In this document: piece by piece, positions 45,242 through 52,692 of the stretch
How positions within the stretch are numbered: position 1 is the first letter of the stretch
How the letters are laid out: each line of letters opens with the position of its first letter
NCBI RefSeq assembly: GCF_018863415.1
Contig: NZ_JAHKSN010000003.1
Location: 186,001-250,000 of the forward strand
Direction of reading: 5' to 3'
DNA from: Deinococcus aestuarii
Lineage (GTDB): Bacteria > Deinococcota > Deinococci > Deinococcales > Deinococcaceae
Length of the DNA: 64,000 nt
Notes under the pieces: model-generated
Told to the model about the DNA's origin: nothing
The model's database searches: none
The model's input: only the letters and a program-made list of their open reading frames with translations
Translations under genes and position numbers: made by a program

Positions 45242-46285
45242 TCAGCCCCCCACGACGCGGCGCATCAGCCCCGCCACCGCCTGCGCCTGGGCCTCCAGGC
45301 TGTAGTGGTCCAGAACACGCGCCCGGGCCCGGCCACCCAGGCTCGCGCGCAGCCCGGGGTCGCGGATCAGTTGCGCGAGCCGCGCGCGAAACTGCTCGTC
45401 GCTTGCCGCCAAAAACCCCGTCACCCCGTCCACCACCACGTCGCGGTTGGCCCCCAGGTCGGTGGCGACGCTGGGAATGCCGAGCGCGCCGTACTCGATC
45501 AGCTTGAACGCACACTTGCCCCGGACGTAGGCGTCGTCGAGCAGGGGCATCAGGCCGATGTCCACTCCCCTGAGCGCCCCGATGTAGGAGTCGAGGCCCC
45601 ACGCGGCGAACCGGCCCCCGGCCTCCTCCACCGCAGGCCGCACGTCCGGCGAGGCGATCACGAGGAGGTCGGCGCCGTTCTCCCGGCAGGTCTCGGCGAT
45701 TCCGGGCAGCACGGGCAGCAGGTAATGCCGGAAGGAGGCGCCCGTCCCGATCCAGCCCACCACGGGCCTCGCCGGGGCGGGGTGGGCCACGGGCCGGTAG
45801 ACCAGCGGATCGACCACCGTGGGCACGACCACCGCCTCGGTGCGCGCCGACACGCACCGGACGTAGGCCGCCAGGTAGGAATTGCCCACGGTCGCCGCGT
45901 CGCAGTGCCTGAGCAACCCGTCGATGGAGTACTCGGTGAACACGGCGTCGTCCATGTCGAAGATGAGTTTGGGGCCCGCGCGGACCGCCACCCCGTCGAA
46001 GACCCGGTGCAGCGCGGGCGCGCACTGCCGGTGAATCCACACCGCGTCGTGCCCGCGCGCGCCCAGCAGGTCCGCCACCCGGCGCAGCGCGCGCCCCAGC
46101 AGGCGGGCGAGCATGGGCGGGTCGAGGACCCGGCGGTGCATCCAGCGGAAGTACATGGCCCTCGTCATGAACGGGCGGATGTCCAGGGCGATGCCCTCTT
46201 TCCGGAGCGGCCCCTCGAAGTTGTAGACCCGGTAGCGCGAGCTGGGGCCCTCCAGGGGATAGGGGGTGATCGCCAGAATCTTCAT
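45242..46285 (-). CDS. Family 4-type glycosyltransferase
   Basis: A 347-residue GT-B enzyme. The N-terminus has the typical ITPYPLEGPSSRYRVYNFEG; the acceptor domain has VWIHRQCAPALHRVFDG and LIFDMDDAVFTEYS. The donor half shows PVVGWIGTGASFRHYLLPVL, GALRGVDIGLMPLLDDAYVRG, CAFKLIEYGALGIPSVATDL and a closing C-terminal helix. The combination FDMDDA ... GWIGT ... KCAFKLIEY is seen in transferases of exopolysaccharide loci. The sugar is unknown. It is 22 bases downstream of the flippase gene. Confidence 0.92.
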   Translation of the reverse strand: MKILAITPYPLEGPSSRYRVYNFEGPLRKEGIALDIRPFMTRAMYFRWMHRRVLDPPMLARLLGRALRRVADLLGARGHDAVWIHRQCAPALHRVFDGVAVRAGPKLIFDMDDAVFTEYSIDGLLRHCDAATVGNSYLAAYVRCVSARTEAVVVPTVVDPLVYRPVAHPAPARPVVGWIGTGASFRHYLLPVLPGIAETCRENGADLLVIASPDVRPAVEEAGGRFAAWGLDSYIGALRGVDIGLMPLLDDAYVRGKCAFKLIEYGALGIPSVATDLGANRDVVVDGVTGFLAASDEQFRARLAQLIRDPGLRASLGGRARARVLDHYSLEAQAQAVAGLMRRVVGG

Positions 46286-46306
46286 CTCTTCGCTCTCCTC
46301 GGCGTC

Positions 46307-47512
46307 TCAGACACCTTCTCGAAGGGGCGACCCGGCCCGCTTCCCCGGCCGTCCCCACCAGACCCCCAGCAAGACGGCCAGCGAGCACAGGGCGTAGGAC
46401 AGGGCGATCCAGGGCACCACGAGTCCCGGCGACCCCAGCAGCAGCGTGGAGGCGAGCAGGGCGCAGAAAGCCAGAACGATCAGCACCTGGAAGGCGAAGG
46501 GGGCCTGCCGCCCCGCCGTCACCTGCTCGAGGCGGGCGACCCCCAGCAAGAAGGTGGCGGGCAGCATCCACTCCACGTAGCGCGAAGCCCCCGCGTAGGT
46601 CTCCCCGTACAGCAGCACGATGGCGGGCCTGCACAGCGCGACCATGACGAGGCCCAGCAGCGCGAGCGCGGCGTACAGGGGCGCCCTGCGGCCCAGCGGA
46701 CGCTGGATGACGACCGCCGACAGCGCGGCGAACACCTGGAAGTAGATGGTGGTGAAGGTGTTCGAGATGGCGTACAGCCCGGCGTTCGCCCCACCCAGCA
46801 GCACCCGGATCAGGGGCAGTTCCAGGCAAAACGTCAGGACGGTCTCGGGCAGGGCGACGGTCGTGTACGCCCGGCTCTCGCGCCACACGCCGCGCGCGCC
46901 CGCGGGCCCGGCCTCACCCGGGGGCAGCAGGGGCCGCACCCGGCTCAGGCTCAGGCCGCACGCCAGCGTGACGGTGAGCAGCCACGCCCCGTAGAAATAG
47001 AGGGAGCGGTGGGTGGCGTAGGCGGCCAGGAAGAGGGCCAGTTGCACGAGCGCCTGACCGAGGTTGATCACGAACAGCTCGCGCAACCGGCCCAGGTGGA
47101 TGAGGTAGGCCGTGTTCACCTTGAGCACCGCGACGACCACCGCCGCGAGGAAGGTGGGCAGGAGGTAGACGGCGGGCAGACGGCAAAACACCAGAAACCC
47201 CCACATCAGGGGCAGCAGCGTCGCGCAGCCCAGCAGGAGCGCGCGGTGGTAGGCGGCCCGGCCGAAGAGGCTGAACCCGTGTTTTTGCACGAGCTGCTCG
47301 AAGCCGAGGGCACCGAAGCGGCTGAAAAGCTGCCCGGCGAGCAGCAGGAGGGCCAGGGTGCCCCGCTCCTCCAGGGCGAGCGCCCGTGCCGAGCACACGC
47401 CCACGGCCACCCCCACGAGCGTGACGGCGTAGCCCTGCAAGATCAGCCCCGCGGCCCGCCCCACGGCGGGGCCATCCTCACCGGCCCTTCCCCGGCCCGG
47501 CCACACGCTCAC
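46307..47512 (-). CDS. Polysaccharide flippase-like (Wzx/MATE-type) membrane protein
   Basis: About 401 residues. The start was taken as the GTG at 47512 because it overlaps the upstream epimerase TGA as GTGA; the frame is open for 16 more codons. Ten to twelve hydrophobic helices are visible, including GYAVTLVGVAVGVCSA, ALLLLAGQLFSRFGALGFEQ, VYLLPTFLAAVVVAVL, FVINLGQALVQLALFLAAYA and VVPWIALSYALCSLAVLLGV. This matches the MOP superfamily of lipid-linked oligosaccharide flippases, which move the undecaprenyl-linked unit to the outer leaflet. No other transporter occurs in either glycan operon, so it probably serves both. Confidence 0.87.
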   Translation of the reverse strand: MSVWPGRGRAGEDGPAVGRAAGLILQGYAVTLVGVAVGVCSARALALEERGTLALLLLAGQLFSRFGALGFEQLVQKHGFSLFGRAAYHRALLLGCATLLPLMWGFLVFCRLPAVYLLPTFLAAVVVAVLKVNTAYLIHLGRLRELFVINLGQALVQLALFLAAYATHRSLYFYGAWLLTVTLACGLSLSRVRPLLPPGEAGPAGARGVWRESRAYTTVALPETVLTFCLELPLIRVLLGGANAGLYAISNTFTTIYFQVFAALSAVVIQRPLGRRAPLYAALALLGLVMVALCRPAIVLLYGETYAGASRYVEWMLPATFLLGVARLEQVTAGRQAPFAFQVLIVLAFCALLASTLLLGSPGLVVPWIALSYALCSLAVLLGVWWGRPGKRAGSPLREGV

Positions 47513-48501
47513 GGCGCCGGGGATCCCGACACCTGCGGCGAGCGCTCCTCGCGCAGCCACGCCGCGAGGCGCGTCACGCCCTCCGCGAAGGGGGTGTGGG
47601 GGGCGTAGCCCAGCAGGTCGCGCGCGCGGGAGAGGTCGGCCCAGGTCTGCGGCACGTCCCCGGCCTGCTCGGGCAGCCGCTCCAGCCGGGCGCGGGTGCC
47701 CAGGACGTCCTCCAGGGTGGCGATCATCTCGCTGAGGCGGACCGGCGAGCCGCCTCCCAGGTTGATCACCTCGAACAGGCGGCCCTCGTACGCCAGGGCC
47801 CCCAGCACCCCGTCCACGACATCGGTGACGAAGGCGTAGTCGCGGCGGCTGTGGCCGTCTCCGAACACGGGAATCGGCCAGCCCGCGAGCATCCGGCGCG
47901 CGAACCGGTGAATGGCGAGGTCCGGGCGCTGGCGCGGGCCGTACACGGTGAACAGGCGCAGCGCCACGAAGCGCAGCCCGTAGAGGTGCGCGTAGACGTG
48001 CCCGAGCAGCTCCCCGCTCAGCTTGCTCGCCGCGTAGGGACTCAGGGGCCCGCGCACCGCCTCGCTCTCACGCCACGGGAGGTTGGGGCACCCCCCGTAC
48101 ACCCCGCCCGACGAGGCGAACACGAAGTGCGGCACCCCCCGCTGGCGGGCGAATTCGAGCAGGCTCTGGGTGCCGAGCACGTTCACGTCCTGGTAGGCGC
48201 GGGCCCGGTCCACCGAGGAGCGCCCGCCCACCAGCGCCGCGAGGTGCACGATGGCGTCGATGGGCTCAGGCTCCAGCCGGGTGAGCAGCGCGGGCTCCTC
48301 GCGGACGTCGAGCCTCTCCAGCCGGTACCCGGGGTGCCGGGCGTGGGCCGCCACGTTGCGGGTCTTGACCGCCGGGTCGTAGGTGGCGTCGAAGTTGTCC
48401 ACGGCGGTCACGGCCCAGCCCTCGCGCAGCAGCCGGTCCACGACGTGGCTGCCGACAAAACCCGCCGCGCCGGTCACCAGCGCGTGGGGCGCGAGCTTCA
48501 C
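47509..48501 (-). CDS. NAD-dependent epimerase/dehydratase
   Basis: A 330-residue extended SDR. GAAGFVGSH is at residues 11-19, with Ser in FASSGGVYGG and the YxxxK pair in SPYAASKLSGELL. Further family text is RLFTVYGPRQRPDLAIHRFA and FVTDVVDGVL. It resembles UDP-glucose/UDP-glucuronate 4-epimerases but differs from the second epimerase of the operon. The two may interconvert different sugars. The GTG at 48501 overlaps the UDP-glucose dehydrogenase TGA as GTGA, so it is translated with it; the end overlaps the flippase in the same way. Confidence 0.92.
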   Translation of the reverse strand: MKLAPHALVTGAAGFVGSHVVDRLLREGWAVTAVDNFDATYDPAVKTRNVAAHARHPGYRLERLDVREEPALLTRLEPEPIDAIVHLAALVGGRSSVDRARAYQDVNVLGTQSLLEFARQRGVPHFVFASSGGVYGGCPNLPWRESEAVRGPLSPYAASKLSGELLGHVYAHLYGLRFVALRLFTVYGPRQRPDLAIHRFARRMLAGWPIPVFGDGHSRRDYAFVTDVVDGVLGALAYEGRLFEVINLGGGSPVRLSEMIATLEDVLGTRARLERLPEQAGDVPQTWADLSRARDLLGYAPHTPFAEGVTRLAAWLREERSPQVSGSPAP

Positions 48502-49928
48502 CGCCCCACCCCGATGTGGAGCAGCCCGGCCGCGCGCAGGGCGGCCGCCGGCAGGGCGTTGCGACCGTCCATCACGACCGGCTGGCGCATCCGGCGGGCC
48601 ACCTCCGCCCAGTCGAGTTCGAGGTACTCGGGCCAGGGCGTCGCCAGCACGAGCGCGTCCACCCCGTCGAGCGACTCGTACCACTCCACGTCGAGCTCCG
48701 GGTGGGCCGCCCGCGCCTGATCGAGGGCCACCGGGTCGTGCGCCCGCACATACGCGCCGCGCTGCACGAGCCGCGTCACGATGTCCAGGCCGGGCGAGTC
48801 GCGGACATCGTTCGTGTGCGGCTTGAAACTCAGGCCCAGCACGGCCACGTGGCGCCCGCGCAACACCTTGAGCACCTCCTGAAGCCGCTCGAGCACGTGT
48901 TCGCGCTGCCGGGTGTTGACGGCGCACGCCGCCTGCACGATGGGCAGGGAATAGTCGTACTCCGCCGCGACGGCTTGCAGGGCGCGCATGTCCTTGGGAA
49001 AACAGCTTCCGCCCCACCCGATGCCCGCTTGCAGGAACTGCGGCCCGATGCGGGCGTCGAGGCCCATGCCGCGGGCCACCTCGTCCACATCGGCCCCGAC
49101 CCGCTGGCACAGCCCCGCCATCTCGTTGATGAAGCTGATCTTGGTGGCGAGGTAGGCGTTGGCGGCGTATTTGATCATCTCGGCGCTCGTGGGGTCGGTG
49201 ACCATCAGGGGCGGCGGCGTGAAGCCCCTGGGTCTGGGCAGGAGCGGCGGCGGCTCGAAGGTCTGGTCGAGCAGCGGGCGGTACAGCTCCCGCAGGCATT
49301 CGACGGCCTGCGGGTCCTCGGACCCCACCACGATGCGGTCGGGATAGAGCGTGTCGTGCAGCGCCCGGCCCTCCCGCAGGAATTCGGGATTGGAGGCGTA
49401 CCGCACCCGGGCCTCGACCCCCCGCTGGCGCAGGCCGCGCGCGATCACGGCCTCGACCCGGCGACTCGTCCCGATGGGCACCGTGGACTTCACGACGACC
49501 ACGTACTCGCGGCCTCCGCGCAGCCCGAGCGCGATCTCCGCCGCCGCCGCCTCCACGAACGCCGTCTCGGCCTCGCCGTTCGCCCGGGCCGGGGTGCCCA
49601 CCGCGATCACGATCAGATCGGCCTCTCCCACCGCCCCCACCAGGTCCACCGAGTAGGTCGTGACGGCCTGGGTCCGGGCGAGCATCTCCGTCAGCCCGTG
49701 CTCGTAGATGGGGCTGTGCCCCGCCCGCAACTCCGCCACCCGCCCCGCGTCGCGGTCGACCAGCGTCACCGCGTGCCCCAGGTACGCCAGCACCGCCCCC
49801 GTGTTCAGCCCCACGTACCCCGCCCCCACGATGGTGACGCGCTGCGCCGCCCCCGGTGGCCGGACCGCGCGCTCGGCACCGGACTGGGAGGAGAGGATGG
49901 GAGGCTGTGCGTCGGGCGGATGCGGCAT
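48498..49928 (-). CDS. ugd: UDP-glucose/GDP-mannose-type 6-dehydrogenase
   Basis: A 476-residue nucleotide-sugar dehydrogenase that makes UDP-glucuronate with two NAD+. After an unusual 28-residue Pro/Ala extension comes VTIVGAGYVGLNTG (GxGxxG 35-40). The catalytic cysteine is Cys309 in AGIGWGGSCFPKDMRAL, with Lys263 in YLATKISFINEMA and VLGLSFKPHTNDVRDSP in the C-terminal domain. It is the first gene of the minus-strand operon. The first nine codons and the leader before them are duplicated at 55217-55350. The ATG at 49928 has CAGGAG upstream. The short insert near residues 225-240 (PPPLLPRPRGFTPPP) is atypical. Confidence 0.95.
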   Translation of the reverse strand: MPHPPDAQPPILSSQSGAERAVRPPGAAQRVTIVGAGYVGLNTGAVLAYLGHAVTLVDRDAGRVAELRAGHSPIYEHGLTEMLARTQAVTTYSVDLVGAVGEADLIVIAVGTPARANGEAETAFVEAAAAEIALGLRGGREYVVVVKSTVPIGTSRRVEAVIARGLRQRGVEARVRYASNPEFLREGRALHDTLYPDRIVVGSEDPQAVECLRELYRPLLDQTFEPPPLLPRPRGFTPPPLMVTDPTSAEMIKYAANAYLATKISFINEMAGLCQRVGADVDEVARGMGLDARIGPQFLQAGIGWGGSCFPKDMRALQAVAAEYDYSLPIVQAACAVNTRQREHVLERLQEVLKVLRGRHVAVLGLSFKPHTNDVRDSPGLDIVTRLVQRGAYVRAHDPVALDQARAAHPELDVEWYESLDGVDALVLATPWPEYLELDWAEVARRMRQPVVMDGRNALPAAALRAAGLLHIGVGR

Positions 49929-50035
49929 GAAACACTCCTGAACGCGATGAGGGCCCGCGCGGCGGAGCCGGGGCGACGAGGCGGGATCGGGGCAGCCAAG
50001 CTACACTAGATCGCCCGACGTTAATAACTCGTTAA
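49902..50035 (-). repeat. Operon leader repeat, copy A (minus orientation)
   Basis: This 134-bp segment, read on the minus strand, matches 55217-55350 on the plus strand at roughly nine positions in ten by eye, with only one gap on each side. It covers the direct-repeat element, the putative -10, the untranslated leader, the ribosome site CAGGAG and the first nine codons of ugd (MPHPPDAQP). Confidence 0.9.
50003..50035 (-). promoter_or_regulatory. OmpR/PhoB-type promoter of the minus-strand glycan operon
   Basis: On the minus strand TTAACG-AGTTA-TTAACG (50035-50019) has an 11-bp period, followed after exactly 10 bp by TAGTGT (50008-50003), a TANNNT -10. PhoB-type boxes replace the -35 with this geometry. 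The same element occurs at 55217. The regulator is not identified. Confidence 0.6.
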
Positions 50036-50197
50036 CGCACCGGGTGGCCTTCCCGGCGCGGCGTCGGGCGGTCGGGGGAGGGGCGCAACACGTCCGGCCC
50101 CCGGGGCGGGCGGAGGCCCACGAGCCCCGTTCAATGTTAGGCAACTCTCTTTTCGTCCTCCTGTCAGGCTCAATAACGACCCTCACCGGAGGTGCCC

Positions 50198-50770
50198 ATG
50201 GGCCGAACGGAGTCCATCCTGATCGCCGTGTTGTCACTCGTCCTCAGCCTGGCCCTTCTGTTCGCGGGTCAGCTTCGCGCCTGGGTCATGGGCCCCGCCG
50301 CGCCGGTCGAGTCCGTGGACACCGGGGTGATCTCAGCCCCGGCCGCCCCGCCCAGGCCCCGCCCGGTGCCCCCCGTCCCCACCCGGCTTCCCCCTCCCCC
50401 GGCCCGTTCACCCGACGTGACGGCCCCCTCCGCCAACCGGGTGATCCCGGACGCGGGGCCGCTGGAAAGGGGGCGGCGGTTGACCCGGCTGTTCTACGAC
50501 GGAAACCTGGAGCAGGTCTGGGCGGCCTTCAGCCCCTCGGCGCGCGGGGAGTGGGGAGGGCTGGCCGGCTTCGAGACCTACCGGGAGAGCGGGAGGCGGG
50601 CCTACGGCGCCGAGACGGGGGTGGTGCGGGAGCGGGTCGTCCGGGAGGGCGAGTTGACCTACTACACCCGCACGGCCACCTTCGAAAAGGGGCCGCGCGG
50701 CGGCTGGACGGTGGTGTTCGGCCTGGACGCCTCGGGCAGGGTGCAGGAGTTCGGCATCGTCGCGCCCTGA
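50198..50770 (+). CDS. Membrane-anchored DUF3887-like protein (190 aa)
   Basis: The start is the ATG at 50198 (GGAGG at 50188-50192); an in-frame GTG two codons earlier is less well placed. One N-terminal membrane helix (about 5-30, SILIAVLSLVLSLALLFAG) is followed by a Pro-rich linker (about 50-75) and a folded domain (about 85-190, ERGRRLTRLFYDGNLEQVWA ... TYYTRTATFEKGPRGGWTVV). That domain resembles DUF3887/NTF2-type small domains found outside the membrane. It is divergent from ugd across the promoter region. Function unknown; it may be an envelope accessory factor of the glycan system. Confidence 0.75.
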   Translation: MGRTESILIAVLSLVLSLALLFAGQLRAWVMGPAAPVESVDTGVISAPAAPPRPRPVPPVPTRLPPPPARSPDVTAPSANRVIPDAGPLERGRRLTRLFYDGNLEQVWAAFSPSARGEWGGLAGFETYRESGRRAYGAETGVVRERVVREGELTYYTRTATFEKGPRGGWTVVFGLDASGRVQEFGIVAP

Positions 50771-50799
50771 GTCCTGCCGGACTTTCAAAACACGGGAAA

Positions 50800-50828
50800 G
50801 CGGGCCGTGACTCCATGTCACGGCCCGC
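50800..50828. terminator. 12-bp hairpin between convergent genes
   Basis: GCGGGCCGTGAC (50800-50811) pairs perfectly with 50817-50828 around TCCAT. On the minus strand it is followed by a T-rich stretch (TTTCCCGTGTTTTG), so it terminates the beta-helix gene, and it can also serve the plus-strand gene. Confidence 0.8.
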
Positions 50829-50842
50829 GCGGTTCCTGCCGG

Positions 50843-52369
50843 TTACTGGTCGCGGAAGTCGTTGCCCTTCACGCCGACGAGCTGGATGTTCACGGCCGTG
50901 TTCGTGTTGACGTTGAGGGTGTGGTTCGAAAATCGCTTGATCCCGTAGACGAGCCGCCCGCTGTCGTTCGTGATCGTGGTGTCCCGGATGGTCACGTTGC
51001 GGGAGACCCCCTGGGAGAAGGCGATGCCCAGGCCGGTGCCGTTTTTCACGGTCACGTTGCTCAGGCCCACCCCGTCGTTGGAGTAGATGGTGAGGGCCTT
51101 GTACCCGACGTTGACGTCGTAGCCCACGTTGTTGAACGTGACGCCCCTGAGGTAGATGTCGCGGTTGAAGCTGCTGCTGTCGCCGTCGCCGATGGAGGCG
51201 AAGGTGCGGGAATTGGAGAAGGTCGTGTTCTCGATCACGGCGCCCTTCATCTGGGTGAAGATGAAGGGGCGGTACACGCCGTCGAACGAGGAGTTGACCA
51301 CCCGCAGGTTCAGGGGCACGGTGCTCGCCGTGGGAATCTCCTTGGCGTCCCACGAGGAGTGCGTCAGCGCCAGCGCGGTCTGCCCGGGGCGGTTGTCGCC
51401 GTAGCCGCGGACATTGCTGATGGTGATGTTCTGCGAGGGCGTGGTCAGCCGGTCCTGGGGCCGCAGGAGCAGGGCGATCAGGGCGTTGGCGGCGACGTCA
51501 CGGAATTCGCAGTTGTCGATGGTGATGTTGCGGACGCGGCTGAAAGCGTCGTTTTCCGGGTCGGGCTCCAGGTCGATGGCGCCCGGCATCCCGGGGCGGC
51601 CCGTCCGCAGGAACTTGGAGCCGCGAATCTCGACGTCCGTGCCGTCCACGATGGTGATCCCGTTGCGGTTGTTCTGGACCACCCCGTCGAAGACGCTGTT
51701 GAGGATCTTGACCCGCTCGTTGTGCCGCTCGGCGTAGCGCATCCCCGACCCCAGGTACAGGCCGTCCCCGACGTAGCCCTCGAAGGTCAGCTCGCTCACC
51801 ACGACGTCGGACACGGCGTTGAGGTTGAGCAGGTGGATGTGCTCGTCGAAGGCCACCTTGCCCGCCTGGCCCCTCAGCTTGAACTTCTCCAGCCGGATGT
51901 TGCGCGTGTTGTCCGCCACGTTCGCCGTGCCCGTGCGGCCCGGGTTGGCGCTCAGCAGGTACGGAGCACCCACCTTTTGCAGCAGCACCGAGGAACTTCC
52001 CTCGCCCACGATGTTCTGGTTGGACCTGAGCAGGAGGTTCCCCACCAGGCAGGTGCCCGCCGGGAGATAGACGTTGTTCGCGGAGGTCAGCGCCCTTTGC
52101 ACCGCCGCGCTGTCGTCGGTCACGCCGTCGCACTTCGCTCCGTACGTCTTGACGCTGGTGAACCCGGCGGGCATCGCCTGGGTCTGGACCCCGCTCGGGG
52201 CGCTGGCCGCTTCCTCGGTCGAGGTGACGGCGCTCCCGGCGGGCGGCTGGGCGGATGAGGCCGAGGGCGTCTGCCCACAGGCACACAGGGCGAGGGTAAG
52301 AGCGAGAACGCCCGACACCTTCCAGTGTAAAGCGCGGGGCGAGAGGGCCGTGAGAGGGAGCTGCGGCAT
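50843..52369 (-). CDS. Beta-helix lipoprotein (pectate-lyase/GH28 superfamily-like)
   Basis: A 508-residue putative lipoprotein. The signal ends in LALTLALCAC, a lipobox with the modified Cys. After a Ser/Ala/Pro linker, the phrase SVKTYGAKCDGVTDDSAAVQ (about 80-105) is the start of pectate_lyase_3/GH28-type right-handed beta-helices. The rest is a ladder of short strands rich in N, V and I (NITIDNCEFRDVAANAL, NVTIRDTTITNDSGRLV). No catalytic Asp set of GH28 was confidently placed. It may cleave or bind the polysaccharide made by the flanking operons. The start is the ATG at 52369 with AAGGAAG upstream; a TTG ten codons earlier is less likely. Confidence 0.87.
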   Translation of the reverse strand: MPQLPLTALSPRALHWKVSGVLALTLALCACGQTPSASSAQPPAGSAVTSTEEAASAPSGVQTQAMPAGFTSVKTYGAKCDGVTDDSAAVQRALTSANNVYLPAGTCLVGNLLLRSNQNIVGEGSSSVLLQKVGAPYLLSANPGRTGTANVADNTRNIRLEKFKLRGQAGKVAFDEHIHLLNLNAVSDVVVSELTFEGYVGDGLYLGSGMRYAERHNERVKILNSVFDGVVQNNRNGITIVDGTDVEIRGSKFLRTGRPGMPGAIDLEPDPENDAFSRVRNITIDNCEFRDVAANALIALLLRPQDRLTTPSQNITISNVRGYGDNRPGQTALALTHSSWDAKEIPTASTVPLNLRVVNSSFDGVYRPFIFTQMKGAVIENTTFSNSRTFASIGDGDSSSFNRDIYLRGVTFNNVGYDVNVGYKALTIYSNDGVGLSNVTVKNGTGLGIAFSQGVSRNVTIRDTTITNDSGRLVYGIKRFSNHTLNVNTNTAVNIQLVGVKGNDFRDQ

Positions 52370-52692
52370 GTTGAACTTCCTTGGAGTGAGAGGCGACAAA
52401 CGAAACCCTCCAGTCCCGGGAGACCGGACGGAGACCGACCAACATGGGTGGGGCGCCGCTTGCTTTGCACGGCCCCTGGCGCGGCTGAAGCGCGGGATTC
52501 GCAGAACTCCAGCCGGACCTCTACGGCGCCCAGGCTACGCCATTTCGAATTCCTTTAACTATTAAATAGTCGTCATCTTAAGCGATTGCCCGAAAGTTCA
52601 CGTTTGGGGGCGGCGCGGAGGACTGCATGGCCCTGGCCCGCGAAAGACGCGGCTGTGGAGCCGCCCGCGGTCGAGGGGCCGGGCCCCTGCGT
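52370..52692. other. Promoter region of the beta-helix gene
   Basis: This gap lies between the beta-helix gene and the end of the regulator pseudogene. It contains a notably AT-rich stretch (52543-52585) with the palindrome below. No gene seen. Confidence 0.5.
52558..52570. promoter_or_regulatory. AT-rich palindrome ACTATTAAATAGT
   Basis: A 13-bp palindrome with five perfect base pairs on each side stands out in GC-rich DNA, about 190 bases upstream of the beta-helix gene. It may be an operator or part of a promoter. Confidence 0.4.

Noticed and set aside
46307..47560. Longer start for the flippase at 47560
   Set aside because: The extra 16 codons lie inside the upstream epimerase gene, while the GTG at 47512 gives the GTGA coupling used throughout this operon.
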